The position numbers and the translations under genes are program-made. A stretch of DNA of 64,000 nt from positions 61,507-125,506 of the forward strand of contig DASTPP010000427.1 of NCBI GenBank assembly GCA_035762175.1, given 5' to 3'. Shown piece by piece: positions 25,535-34,036 of the stretch (positions are counted from its first letter, which is position 1; each line of letters starts with the position of its first letter). This DNA is from DASTPP01 sp035762175 (GTDB lineage: Bacteria; Myxococcota_A; Polyangia; Polyangiales; Polyangiaceae). The notes under the pieces were generated by a model. That model ran no database searches. It had not been told where the DNA came from and saw only the letters and a list, made by a program, of their open reading frames with translations.

Positions 25535-26626
25535 GATCACCGCCGCTTCCGCCAAATCGTCCGGGGCAAGATCCGCGAGAACCTGCGACGGTACATCTCG
25601 CAGGGCGAGATCCTCGGGCGCAAGGGCAAGGACATCGTCTCCATCCCCATCCCGCAGATCGACATTCCGCGCTTTCGCTTCGGCGACAAGCAGCGCGGCG
25701 GGGTCGGCCAGGGCGAGGGCGACCCGGGCGACCCGGTGAGCGGCCAGGAGGGCGAGGGCGAGAGCGGCCAGGGCAAGGCCGGCAAAGACCCGGGCGAACA
25801 CCTGCTCGAGGTCGACGTCACGCTCGACGAGCTCGCCGACATCCTCGGCGAAGAGCTCGAGCTGCCCGACATCCAGAACAAGGGCAAGAGCGCGGTGCAG
25901 AGCGCCAAAGACCGCTACGTCGGCATCCGCCGCGCGGGGCCCGACTCGCTCCTGCACTTCAAGCGCACCTACCGCGAGGCGCTCAAGCGCATGATCGCGT
26001 CCGGCACCTTCGACCGCGGCACGCCGCTCGTCGTGCCCATCCCCGAAGACAAGCGCTTCCGCAGCTGGAAGACCCAGACCGAGCCCGTCGCCAACGCCGT
26101 CATCATCTACATGATGGACGTCTCCGGCTCGATGGGCGACGAGCAGAAGGAGATCGTGCGCATCGAGAGCTTCTGGCTCGATACGTGGCTCAAGCGCCAG
26201 TACAAGGGGCTCGAGAGCCGCTACATCATCCACGACGCGATGGCGCGCGAGGTCGACCGCGAGACCTTCTTCCACACGCGCGAGTCGGGCGGCACGATGA
26301 TCTCGAGCGCGTACAAGCTCTGCGCCCAGATGATCGACGACCACTACCCGCCGGACGAGTGGAACATCTACCCCTTCCACTTCTCCGACGGCGACAACTG
26401 GTCGATGGACGACACGCTGCTCTGCATCGACCTCTTGAAGAACCGCCTGCTCCCGCGGGTCAACATGTTCGCCTACGGGCAGGTCGAGAGCCCCTACGGC
26501 TCGGGCCAGTTCATCAAAGACCTGCGCGAGCACCTCGGCTCGGACGAGCGCGTGGTCACCAGCGAGATCCGAGACAAGGACGCGATCGTGGGCAGCATCA
26601 AAGAGTTCCTGGGGAAGGGCAAATGA
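25514..26626 (+). CDS. DUF444 (YeaH/YhbH) family protein with VWA-like domain
   Basis: A 370-residue cytoplasmic protein. The N-terminus RRFRQIVRGKIRENLRRYIS and SIPIPQIDIPRFRFGDKQRG are family hallmarks; an acidic Gly/Glu-rich linker follows, then a von Willebrand A-like fold with the metal site DVSGSMG at residues 202-208. DUF444 genes usually sit between the Ser kinase prkA and spoVR in stress and stationary-phase operons; prkA is not adjacent here. The ATG at 25514 has its GGAAGG almost touching it. The stop overlaps the spoVR start by 4 bp (ATGA), so the two are translated together. Confidence 0.92.
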   Translation: MSLKIDQDHRRFRQIVRGKIRENLRRYISQGEILGRKGKDIVSIPIPQIDIPRFRFGDKQRGGVGQGEGDPGDPVSGQEGEGESGQGKAGKDPGEHLLEVDVTLDELADILGEELELPDIQNKGKSAVQSAKDRYVGIRRAGPDSLLHFKRTYREALKRMIASGTFDRGTPLVVPIPEDKRFRSWKTQTEPVANAVIIYMMDVSGSMGDEQKEIVRIESFWLDTWLKRQYKGLESRYIIHDAMAREVDRETFFHTRESGGTMISSAYKLCAQMIDDHYPPDEWNIYPFHFSDGDNWSMDDTLLCIDLLKNRLLPRVNMFAYGQVESPYGSGQFIKDLREHLGSDERVVTSEIRDKDAIVGSIKEFLGKGK

Positions 26627-28188
26627 GCGAGTTCGCGCTGAAGACGTCGCTGCCCTCGTACCTGCGCGAGTGGCAAGAGATCATCATGAAGTACGCCCGG
26701 GGCTACGGGCTCGACTTCTTCCCGGTCGTGTTCGAGATCCTCACGTACGACCAGATGAACGAGATCGCGGCGTACCTGGGCTTCCCCAACCGGTACCCGC
26801 ACTGGCGCTTCGGCATGGAGTACGAGCAGCTCTCGAAGAGCTACGAGTACGGCCTGTCGAAGATCTACGAGATGGTCATCAACAACAACCCCTCGTACGC
26901 CTACCTGCTCGAGGGCAACAGCCTGACCGAGCAGAAGCTCGTCATGGCCCACGTGCTCGGGCACGTCGACTTCTTCAAGAACAACTTCGCCTTCCGCGCC
27001 ACCGACCTCGACGCCCGCGGCCGCCTCAGCGACCCGATGCGCCGGACCGACCCGTTCGACCCCAACCGCAAGTGGGTCGACAAGATGGCCAACAACGGCT
27101 CGAGAATCCGCCGCCACATGGACCGGCACGGGGTCAACAAGGTCGAAGAGTTCATCGACGCCTGCCTCAGCCTCGAGAACCTCATCGACCCCTGGCGCCC
27201 CTTCGCCCCCAAGCCCACCCGCCCGACGCGCGAAGAGCTCGAAGAGCCCGCCGCGCGCGAGGTGCCGCGCCTGCGGGCCAAGGGGTACATGGAGAAGTAC
27301 ATCAACCCCGACGAGTACATCGAGGAGCAGAAGAAGAAGATGGTCGCCGAGGCCGAGCGCGAGCGGCGCTTCCCCGACCGGCCCGAGCGCGACGTGCTGC
27401 GCTTTCTGCTCGACCACGCCCCCCTCGAGCGCTGGGAGCGCGACGCCCTCGAGGTCATCCGCGAAGAGGCGTACTACTTCGTCCCGCAGATGCAGACGAA
27501 GATCATGAACGAGGGCTGGGCCAGCTACTGGCACAGCCGCCTGATGACCGAGAAGATCGCCGACGCGACCGAGATCATCGACTACGCCGACCGCAACGCC
27601 TCGGTCATGGCCACCGGCAAGGGCCAGATCAACCCCTACAAGCTCGGCGTCGAGCTCCTGCGGCACATCGAAGAGCGCTGGGACAAGGGCCAGTTCGGCC
27701 GCGAGTGGGAAGAGTGCGACGACCTCGACGCCAAACGGCACTGGGACCTGCGCCTCGGCCTCGGCCGCCAGAAGATCTTCGAGGTCCGCCGGCTCTACAC
27801 CGACGTCACCTTCCTCGACGAGTTTTTGACCCCCGAGTTCGCCATCGAGCAGAAGCTCTTCACCTTCTCGTACTCGAACCGCAACGACCGCTTCGAGATC
27901 GAGTCGCGCGAGTTCAAGAAGGTCAAAGACAAGCTGCTCTTCCAGCTCACCAACAGCGGCAACCCCGTCATCTTCGTGCACGACGCCAACTTCGAGAACC
28001 GCGGCGAGTTGCTCCTCAAGCACGAGCACGCCGGGCTCGACCTGCGCGTCGACTACGCGAAAGAGACGCTCAAGGCCCTGCAGCGCATGTGGCGGCGGCC
28101 GGTCGCCATCGCGACCACGCTCGACAACAAGAGCGTGCTCTTGCGCTACGACGGCGCCGAGCACACGAGCCGCCCCTTCCGCCTCTGA
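26623..28188 (+). CDS. SpoVR family protein
   Basis: A 521-residue protein with SpoVR hallmarks: an N-terminal YLREWQEIIMKYARGYGLDF block, VMAHVLGHVDFFKNN, and the central MQTKIMNEGWASYWHSRLM. In Bacillus, SpoVR acts in spore cortex formation; in proteobacteria it travels with PrkA and DUF444 and its biochemistry is unresolved. The start codon overlaps the DUF444 stop by 4 bp with ggggaagg upstream, showing coupling. The His/Glu-rich motifs would suit a metal site. Length is normal for the family. In a fruiting-body former, this pair is a candidate developmental operon. Confidence 0.94.
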   Translation: MSEFALKTSLPSYLREWQEIIMKYARGYGLDFFPVVFEILTYDQMNEIAAYLGFPNRYPHWRFGMEYEQLSKSYEYGLSKIYEMVINNNPSYAYLLEGNSLTEQKLVMAHVLGHVDFFKNNFAFRATDLDARGRLSDPMRRTDPFDPNRKWVDKMANNGSRIRRHMDRHGVNKVEEFIDACLSLENLIDPWRPFAPKPTRPTREELEEPAAREVPRLRAKGYMEKYINPDEYIEEQKKKMVAEAERERRFPDRPERDVLRFLLDHAPLERWERDALEVIREEAYYFVPQMQTKIMNEGWASYWHSRLMTEKIADATEIIDYADRNASVMATGKGQINPYKLGVELLRHIEERWDKGQFGREWEECDDLDAKRHWDLRLGLGRQKIFEVRRLYTDVTFLDEFLTPEFAIEQKLFTFSYSNRNDRFEIESREFKKVKDKLLFQLTNSGNPVIFVHDANFENRGELLLKHEHAGLDLRVDYAKETLKALQRMWRRPVAIATTLDNKSVLLRYDGAEHTSRPFRL

Positions 28189-28221
28189 GCGCCCCGCCCG
28201 CGGGGCCCCGCCCGACGACCG

Positions 28222-28728
28222 ATGCCCGCCTTCGCGAGAGACCCGCACCACTGGCTCCACCGCCTCTCGCCCGACGAGTGGGTGCGCGCGGCGCTCGCCG
28301 AGCTCGCCGCCGCCGAGCGGGCCTTCCGCCAGCAGAACGCGCGGGCCGGGCACGCGAGCGCGCGCCGGGCGGCCGGCATGGCCCTCAACGGCGCCCTCAT
28401 CGTCGAGCCGAACCCGGCCTGGGGCCGCAGCTACGTCGAGCACCTCGCGGCGCTCGCCCGCGAAGGCGAGGCGGTGCCCGCCCCCGTGCGCGACGCCGCC
28501 CGCCTGCTGACCGAGGCCCCCGCGCCCGGCGCCGCCCTCGTCGCCCTGCGCTCGCGCGCCGCCGACGAGCGGCTGCTCGAGGCCGCCCGCACCGTCATGG
28601 CCCACGCCTACGCCCGCGTGAAGCGGACGGCCCCCCTCGACGAAGCGAGCGCCGGGGCCGCCGCGCCGCCCGCCGCCCCCGACCCGCCCGCCGACGCGCC
28701 CGCCGAGGGCGCCGAGACCGACCCTTGA
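28222..28728 (+). CDS. helical protein of unknown function (possibly HEPN-like)
   Basis: A 168-residue protein, 33 bp downstream of spoVR and probably in the same transcript. Residues 1-125 look all-helical (EWVRAALAELAAAERAFR, then ASARRAAGMALNGALI), a pattern like HEPN or other small helical bundles, but the R-x4-6-H HEPN ribonuclease motif is not evident. The tail from 140 is Ala/Pro/Asp-rich. Its position makes it a possible accessory to the DUF444-SpoVR pair. Confidence 0.6.
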   Translation: MPAFARDPHHWLHRLSPDEWVRAALAELAAAERAFRQQNARAGHASARRAAGMALNGALIVEPNPAWGRSYVEHLAALAREGEAVPAPVRDAARLLTEAPAPGAALVALRSRAADERLLEAARTVMAHAYARVKRTAPLDEASAGAAAPPAAPDPPADAPAEGAETDP

Positions 28729-28751
28729 GGACGCGCCCGCCGCGGGCGGTG

Positions 28752-28900
28752 CCCCGCACTAAAGTACGGGGCACGGGTTAACCCACGCAGACCATGTGGC
28801 TCCGACCCGATCCGATGCGCAAAGCCCGCCCCCTTGGCGGGGGCCGGGCTCCCGCGGGCTCTGGCCCCCGGGCGAGCGCGCGCGAGCGGCTCGCTTCGCG
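28752..28900 (+). repeat. structured repeat element, copy A
   Basis: Hairpin 1 spans 28752-28771 (CCCCGCACTAAAGTACGGGG, with one internal mismatch). Hairpin 2 spans 28823-28850, where AGCCCGCCCCC pairs with GGGGGC.GGGCT. A CCCGGGCGAGCGCGCG segment follows. The same order of elements occurs at 63695-63857 (copy B), with changes on both sides of the stems. It covers the first codons of the downstream TPR frame. Confidence 0.8.
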
Positions 28901-30173
28901 CGAGCCCTGCCTCCGGCAGGGCTTTGACGGCCGTTTCCGAGGGCGTCCGCTGCCCCCGAGTTCACTCGGGGGCGGCTCGCCGCGTTTCGAACCACCCTCG
29001 CCCGCGCGGGGCGCGCTCGCCCTGCTGCTCGCGCTCGCCGCCTGCGCGAGCTCGGGCGAGGGCAGCCGCAACCCCGAGCGGGTGGCGACGCGGCGGCAGC
29101 CTCCGCTCACGGTCTCGCCCGGCCCCGCGCCGGCCGCGTCGTCGGCGCCGCTGCCGCGCCTCTTGCCGGCCGCGAGCAGCTTCCCCGCCCCGCCGCCCGC
29201 CCCCGCGCGCGACCCCCTGGCGCTCGCCCGCGGCGACGGGCAGCCCCACGACGCGGCGCTCGCCCGCGGCGATCGGGCGCTCGACGAGGGCGACGCGGCG
29301 GCGGCCGAGAAGGCCTACCGCGAGGCGTCGAAGGCCGCGCCCCGCGATCCGGCGCCGCTCGTCGGGCTCGCCCGCGCGGCGCTCGCGCGCGCCGACGTCG
29401 CCCCCGACTGGAACAGCGCGCCCCGCCACCCCGCCGCCGCCGAGGCCGAGCGCCTGCTCAAGCGCGCCCTCGAGCTCGACGCCTCCTTCGGCAGGGCGCA
29501 CCTCGAGCTCGGTCGGGTGCACTTGATCCGCGGGCGGGGCCCCGAGGCGCTCGCGTCGATGCGCGAGGCCAAGCGCCTCGGCGCCCCCGAGGCCGAGACG
29601 GCCGGGGCCCTCGGCCTCGCGCTCTTCGTGACGGGCCAGCGGGCCGAGGCCCCCGCCGAGCTCGCCCGCGCCGCCTCGCTCGAGCCGAACGTCGCCTCGC
29701 GCCACCGCAACCTGGGCACGGTCTTGCTGGCGCTCGGGCGCTCGCGCGACGCGCTGCCCGCGTTCGAGACGGCGGTGCGCCTCGAGCCCGACGACGCCCG
29801 GGGCGTGTCGAACCTGGCCGCGACGCACCTCGCGCTCGGCAACGCCGACGCGGCGGTGCCGCTGCTCGAGCGGGCGATAACGCTCGACCCGCGCAAGGCC
29901 GCGTTCCACGCGAACCTGTCGTTCGCCCGGCTGCAGAAGGGCGACGTCGAGGGCGCGATCGCCGCGGCGAAGAAGGGCGTCGAGCTCGACGCCTCGTTCG
30001 CCAGCGCGTGGCTGAACCTGGGCACCGCCCTCGCCCGCAAGAAGCAGTTCGCCGAGGCCCGCAAGGCCTTCGAGCGCGCCCGCGCCCTCGATCCGAGCGA
30101 CCCGCGCCCGAAGGCCAACCTCGACGAGCTGCGTCAGGCCGAACAAGAGGCCAAGCGCCCGCGGCAACCCTAG
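28815..30173 (+). CDS. tetratricopeptide-repeat lipoprotein
   Basis: The mature protein begins at a lipobox (LALLLALAAC) and carries a Pro/Ser linker and about seven TPR units from residue 150 on, for example GRAHLELGRVHLIRGRGPEA, NLGTVLLALGRSRDALPAF and NLGTALARKKQFAEARKAFE. TPR lipoproteins act as assembly scaffolds at the outer membrane. The only in-frame ATGs (28794, 28815) put the lipobox Cys at residue 77 or later, too far from the start for a normal signal, because the structured repeat element occupies the expected start region. Translation may begin at a non-canonical codon nearer 28980, or the gene was altered by the repeat. Confidence 0.75.
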   Translation: MRKARPLGGGRAPAGSGPRASARERLASREPCLRQGFDGRFRGRPLPPSSLGGGSPRFEPPSPARGALALLLALAACASSGEGSRNPERVATRRQPPLTVSPGPAPAASSAPLPRLLPAASSFPAPPPAPARDPLALARGDGQPHDAALARGDRALDEGDAAAAEKAYREASKAAPRDPAPLVGLARAALARADVAPDWNSAPRHPAAAEAERLLKRALELDASFGRAHLELGRVHLIRGRGPEALASMREAKRLGAPEAETAGALGLALFVTGQRAEAPAELARAASLEPNVASRHRNLGTVLLALGRSRDALPAFETAVRLEPDDARGVSNLAATHLALGNADAAVPLLERAITLDPRKAAFHANLSFARLQKGDVEGAIAAAKKGVELDASFASAWLNLGTALARKKQFAEARKAFERARALDPSDPRPKANLDELRQAEQEAKRPRQP

Positions 30174-30343
30174 GGCGGCCGGGCCCGCCCGAAGGTGGGC
30201 CCCGCGCTTCGAGCCCGCAGGCCAAGGGGCGCCGGACGGCGGGCCCGACCGCCCTGGCGAACGCCCCGAGGCCGCCCCCGCGGGGCGCGCCGGGCTTTGC
30301 ACAGACGGTGCGGGCCCTCTCTGGTACGCTAGGGCCCTCCCTC

Positions 30344-32176
30344 ATGCTTTCCGCCCGCCTTGCCCTCCGCCTTGCCCTCGCGCTCGCGGCCTCGGCCCTG
30401 CCGACCTTGGCCGCCTGTTCGTTCCTGGTCGAAGACTCGATCGAGCAGTGCCAGACCGACGGCGACTGCGCGGGCCGGCGCGACGGCTACGTGTGCGACC
30501 GGGGCCAGGGCGTGTGCGTGCGCGACCCGGCGCAAGCGGGCGCGGGGGGCTCGGGCGACCCGGCCCTCTGCAACCGCGCCGACAAAGAGGTCGAAGAGAT
30601 CACGGGCGACATCGACCGCAACCGCACGCTCTACTGCTCGAAAGACTACATCTTGAGCGGCTACGTCAAGGTGCTCGACGGCGTGACGCTGACCGTTCAG
30701 CCCGGCACGCGCGTCCTGGGCCGGGGCTCGGTCGGCATCAGCCAGCCGCCCGGCACGCTGCTCGTCCTGCCGGGCGGCAAGCTCGAGGCCGTCGGCCGGC
30801 CCGACGCGCCCATCGTCTTCACGAGCGCCTCGAGCCCGCCGTCGCGCGGCGACTGGGGCGGCGTCGCGCTGCTCGGCAACGCCCCCATCAACCTGAAAGA
30901 CGGGCAGGGCAACCCCGCCCTCGGCACCATCGACGGCGTCGTCGAGCCCATCACCTACGGCGGCCTCGACCCCGACGACTCGAGCGGCATCTTGAAGTAC
31001 GTGCGCATCGAGTACGCCGGCCTCGCGACCACCCCCAACGACGAGCTCAACGGGCTCACCCTCGCCGGCGTCGGCAGCGGCACCGAGATCGACTACGTGC
31101 AAGTGCGCGAGACGGTCGACGACTGCTTCGCCTTCCAGGGCGGCACCGTCGACGTCAAGCACCTCATCTGCCAGCGCGCCGGCGACGACGGCTTCGACCT
31201 CGAGCAAGGCTACACCGGGCGGATGCAATTCTTGGTCATGCAACAAGACCTCGACGCCGGCGAGTTCTTGCCGAACGGCCTCGAGGCCGAGAACGACCCG
31301 AACCTCGCGCCGAACGAGCCCTTCACCGAGCCCCGGGTCTACAACGCCACCCTCTGCGGCCGCGGCCCCCAGTCGACCAAAGACCTCGAGCACTACGGCC
31401 TGCTCTTGCGCCAGGGCGCCAAGGGCCACTTCTTCAACCTGCTCGTCTCGGGCTTCGACGCCGGCCTCGACATCGGCGACGACCTCACCGTCGCCAACAT
31501 CACCGAGGGCAGCCTCGAGCTCGGCGCGTCGATCTTCTTCGAGAACCTGACCGCCGACGTCGCCCACAACGAGTCCGCGAGCGGCGACGCCGAGCTCGAA
31601 GACGACGACGGCGGCTTCAACGAGAACGCCTGGGTCGACGGGGGCACGGGCAACGGCACCGAGCGGCCCGCCGCCTTCGTCGACTGCTTCGACCCGAGGG
31701 CGCTGCGCCTGCGGCCCACCGGCGCCATCGCCCAGGGCGCCGCCACCCCCCCGAACGACGGCTTCTTCGACGCGTCCGCCACGTACTATGGTGCCTTCCG
31801 CGACGAGAACGACACCTGGGCCCAGGGCGCCTGGGTCGTCTGGGACGACAAGTTAGGTCCCCCGCCCGCCGCGGCGGGCCGAGCGCCGCCGAGGTCGCGG
31901 GGGCGCCCCCGAGCCGTCCCTCGTCAGTCGACCGCGCCGCCCGCCCCTTCGCCCCCCGGCGCGCCGGGCTTGCCCGGCCCCCCGCCGCCCGGCGCGTCGG
32001 GCGCGCCCGGCCCCTCGCCGCCCGGCGCGCCGGGCTCGCCCGGCCCCTCGCCACCCGGCGCTTCGGGCGAAGGGCCCCTGCCGCCGCGCCGCTGCGCGAA
32101 GAGCGAGGGCGCGAGATCGCTCGCGTCGCCCTCCCTCCAACGGAGGAAGGCGAGCGCCCGCCGGCCCTCGTCGTAG
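30344..32176 (+). CDS. parallel-beta-helix-like surface lipoprotein, C-terminus read through
   Basis: A lipoprotein (TLAAC, Cys25) with a small Cys-rich segment (CQTDGDC...CDRGQGVCV) as seen in myxobacterial surface proteins. It then has a long domain starting ILSGYVKVLDGVTLTVQPGT, the pattern of right-handed beta-helix or leucine-rich-like surface proteins (VFTSASSPPSRGDWGGVALLG; ILKYVRIEYAG). The fold ends at GAWVVWDDKL near 31852. The natural stop is missing: a TAG at 31854 is one frame away and the frame runs on to 32176, giving a Pro-Gly tail antisense to the next gene. ATG 30344 follows a CTAG element by 11 nt. Confidence 0.7.
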   Translation: MLSARLALRLALALAASALPTLAACSFLVEDSIEQCQTDGDCAGRRDGYVCDRGQGVCVRDPAQAGAGGSGDPALCNRADKEVEEITGDIDRNRTLYCSKDYILSGYVKVLDGVTLTVQPGTRVLGRGSVGISQPPGTLLVLPGGKLEAVGRPDAPIVFTSASSPPSRGDWGGVALLGNAPINLKDGQGNPALGTIDGVVEPITYGGLDPDDSSGILKYVRIEYAGLATTPNDELNGLTLAGVGSGTEIDYVQVRETVDDCFAFQGGTVDVKHLICQRAGDDGFDLEQGYTGRMQFLVMQQDLDAGEFLPNGLEAENDPNLAPNEPFTEPRVYNATLCGRGPQSTKDLEHYGLLLRQGAKGHFFNLLVSGFDAGLDIGDDLTVANITEGSLELGASIFFENLTADVAHNESASGDAELEDDDGGFNENAWVDGGTGNGTERPAAFVDCFDPRALRLRPTGAIAQGAATPPNDGFFDASATYYGAFRDENDTWAQGAWVVWDDKLGPPPAAAGRAPPRSRGRPRAVPRQSTAPPAPSPPGAPGLPGPPPPGASGAPGPSPPGAPGSPGPSPPGASGEGPLPPRRCAKSEGARSLASPSLQRRKASARRPSS

Positions 32177-32856
32177 GTGCGCACCACGAGCCGGAAGAGC
32201 CGCGCGCAGATCTCGTCGGCCTCGTCCGGCGCGCTGGCGCCGTCGGACCCGACCCGCCGCCTGCCCAGCGCCAGCACGAGCTGCCAGCCGAGCTCGTCGG
32301 CCCGATCGATCTCGGCCCGCGAGAGCGGCGTCTTGGCGAGGAGCTCGTCGCCGCCCGCCCGGAAGAGCTGCGCGAGCGCCATCAGATCGTTCGCCGCGTC
32401 GAGCCGCCCGCTGCCACGACGAATGGAAGCCACCCGCTCGCGGTCGACCAGCCCGAAGAGCGCGAGGCCCTCGGCCGTCACGAGCAGCTTCTCGCGCAGC
32501 GGCGACGCCTCGCCGAGCAGGGCCTGCAGCGCCGTCTCGCCCTCGGCCTGAGGCAGCGTCAAGAGGTAGGCGTGCTGCAGCCCCCGCGCGTAGTCGGGCA
32601 GCTTGGCGAGCGAGGCGTGGTCGAGGTAGGGCAGCTCGCGGCGCATCTGCTCGCCGAACGCCTCGAAGTGCGCCTGCGCCCCCATCGCGATCGCGACGAC
32701 CGTGGGCACGTGCGCGTTGACCCGTCCGACCTCGCTCGCGGGCAGCGCCGCGGCGTCGGCGCGCACGCGCTCGAGGGCGGCCGCCGTCTCGCGGGGCGAC
32801 AGGGCGTGGGCGGGGGCGGGGTTGGCGGGGGCGAGATGAACGGTCGTGGTCGTCAT
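31924..32856 (-). CDS. conserved-looking helical protein with Gly-Pro-rich tail, unknown
   Basis: A 310-residue cytoplasmic protein starting MTTTTVHLAPANPAP. The central part is helical (ETAAALERVRADAAALPASE; HFEAFGEQMRRELPYLDHAS) and the last 55 residues are collagen-like GG-E-GP repeats (PGGEGPGEPGAPGG). I do not recognise a family; the folded part resembles single-domain myxobacterial hypotheticals. ATG 32856 is used rather than the upstream frame start at 33138, because the upstream part overlaps the 42-bp minisatellite. It converges with and overlaps the read-through end of the lipoprotein gene by 253 bp. Confidence 0.6.
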   Translation of the reverse strand: MTTTTVHLAPANPAPAHALSPRETAAALERVRADAAALPASEVGRVNAHVPTVVAIAMGAQAHFEAFGEQMRRELPYLDHASLAKLPDYARGLQHAYLLTLPQAEGETALQALLGEASPLREKLLVTAEGLALFGLVDRERVASIRRGSGRLDAANDLMALAQLFRAGGDELLAKTPLSRAEIDRADELGWQLVLALGRRRVGSDGASAPDEADEICARLFRLVVRTYDEGRRALAFLRWREGDASDLAPSLFAQRRGGRGPSPEAPGGEGPGEPGAPGGEGPGAPDAPGGGGPGKPGAPGGEGAGGAVD

Positions 32857-33027
32857 GGGGGTCTCTCTCGGGCGGATGCGGCCCTCGGGCCGCCGGGGCG
32901 AAGGCCCTCCCGCACCGCCGTGCGGGGCATGGCCGTCGCGCTTCTGATCTCCTGCTCGGCCAGCCCCGACCCCCGGTTGCTTGATCTCTTCGATTTTTTT
33001 TTCGCCTCCCCAAACGACGCGAAAAAC

Positions 33028-33455
33028 CAGGGTCGACCTGCGTTTTCGGCCCGACCCCCGGTCCGCCCCTCCTGCGAAGCCCGGATTCGCCCTCGCCAGG
33101 GGGTCCGACCCTTCCGCGAACCACGTTTTCGACCTCACGAGGGGGTCCGACCCTCCGGGGAAGCCCGTTTTCGACCTCGCGAGGGGGTCCGACCCTGCCT
33201 TCAGGCGCGTTCTCGGCCGGGTGGGGGGGGGTCGGACCCTGCCTTCGGGCGCGTTCTACGCTGGGTGGGGGGGTCCGACCCTGCCTTCAGGCGCGTTCTC
33301 GGCCGGGTGGGGGGGGTCGGACCCTGCCTTCGGGTGCGTTCTCGGCCGGGTGGGGGGTCCGACCCTGCCTTCGGGTGCGTTCTCGGCCGGGTGGGGGGTC
33401 CGACCCTACCGAAAGGCGCGCTTTCGACCCGACCCAGGGGTCGGACGCTGCGTCC
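33028..33455. repeat. 41-44 bp minisatellite, about ten copies
   Basis: The core GGGTC(C/G)GACCC recurs at 33101, 33143, 33185, 33229, 33271, 33314, 33355 and 33396, with degenerate copies at 33029, 33058 and 33437. The period is 41-44 bp. The core is palindromic and alternates between GTCCGAC and GTCGGAC. The flanks (tgccttcgggtgcgttctcg) drift. It lies in the 700-bp gap between the unknown gene and arsC; all frames are open through it but no gene is convincing. Confidence 0.92.
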
Positions 33456-33555
33456 GGGCGCGCGGGCGAGCGCGGGCGAGAGGTCGAGGGTTGCCCCGGC
33501 GACCTCGGTGACCGTCAGCCTCGGCCCGGCCTTGCGAGCGCGGCCCCGGCCGCCC

Positions 33556-33960
33556 TCAGCGCCCCCAGCCCTCGGCCCGAAGCAGGGCCTCGACCCGCGC
33601 CCGCACCTCGTCGCGAATCGCCCGCACCTTCTCGAGGGGCTTGCCCTTGGGGTCTTCGAGCGGCCAGTCGTCTCGCCGCCGCCCGGGCACCGCCGGGCAC
33701 GCCTCGCCGCAGCCCATCGTGACGAGCAGGCTCGCCGCCCGGGCGAGATCGTCGGAGAGGAAGCGCGGCCGCTCGCCCGACAGATCGATGCCCACCTCGC
33801 CCATGGCCGCCGCGACCTCGGGGTGGACGCGCTCGCCGGGCTCGGTGCCCGCCGAGAGGGCGCGCGCCTTCGCCGGGTCAGCGAGGGCGTTGAACCAGGC
33901 GGCCGCCATCTGCGAGCGCCCCGCGTTGTGGACGCAGGCGAAGAGAACGACGACGCTCAC
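33556..33960 (-). CDS. arsC: arsenate reductase (thioredoxin-coupled, LMW phosphatase fold)
   Basis: Reduces As(V) to As(III) in the cytoplasm. The 134-residue protein starts MSVVVLFACVHNAGRSQ: Cys9 and Arg15 form the CX5R phosphatase loop. The distal cysteines Cys84 and Cys88 lie in TMGCGEACPAVPG, giving the Cys relay of the thioredoxin-dependent class. The GTG at 33960 gives normal length. It is the third gene of arsR-aqpS-arsC, 76 bp after aqpS. Confidence 0.93.
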   Translation of the reverse strand: MSVVVLFACVHNAGRSQMAAAWFNALADPAKARALSAGTEPGERVHPEVAAAMGEVGIDLSGERPRFLSDDLARAASLLVTMGCGEACPAVPGRRRDDWPLEDPKGKPLEKVRAIRDEVRARVEALLRAEGWGR

Positions 33961-34036
33961 GCGGCCCCCCGCCCCCGCGCTGCGGCGTCGAGCCGCGGGG
34001 CTCGTCGACCCGTCGGGGCGAGGGCGGCGCAGGCAC

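Noticed and set aside
31860..32176. Collagen-like Gly-Pro tail on the beta-helix lipoprotein
   Set aside because: It is the antisense reading of the convergent gene's own Gly-Pro tail and follows a missed stop.
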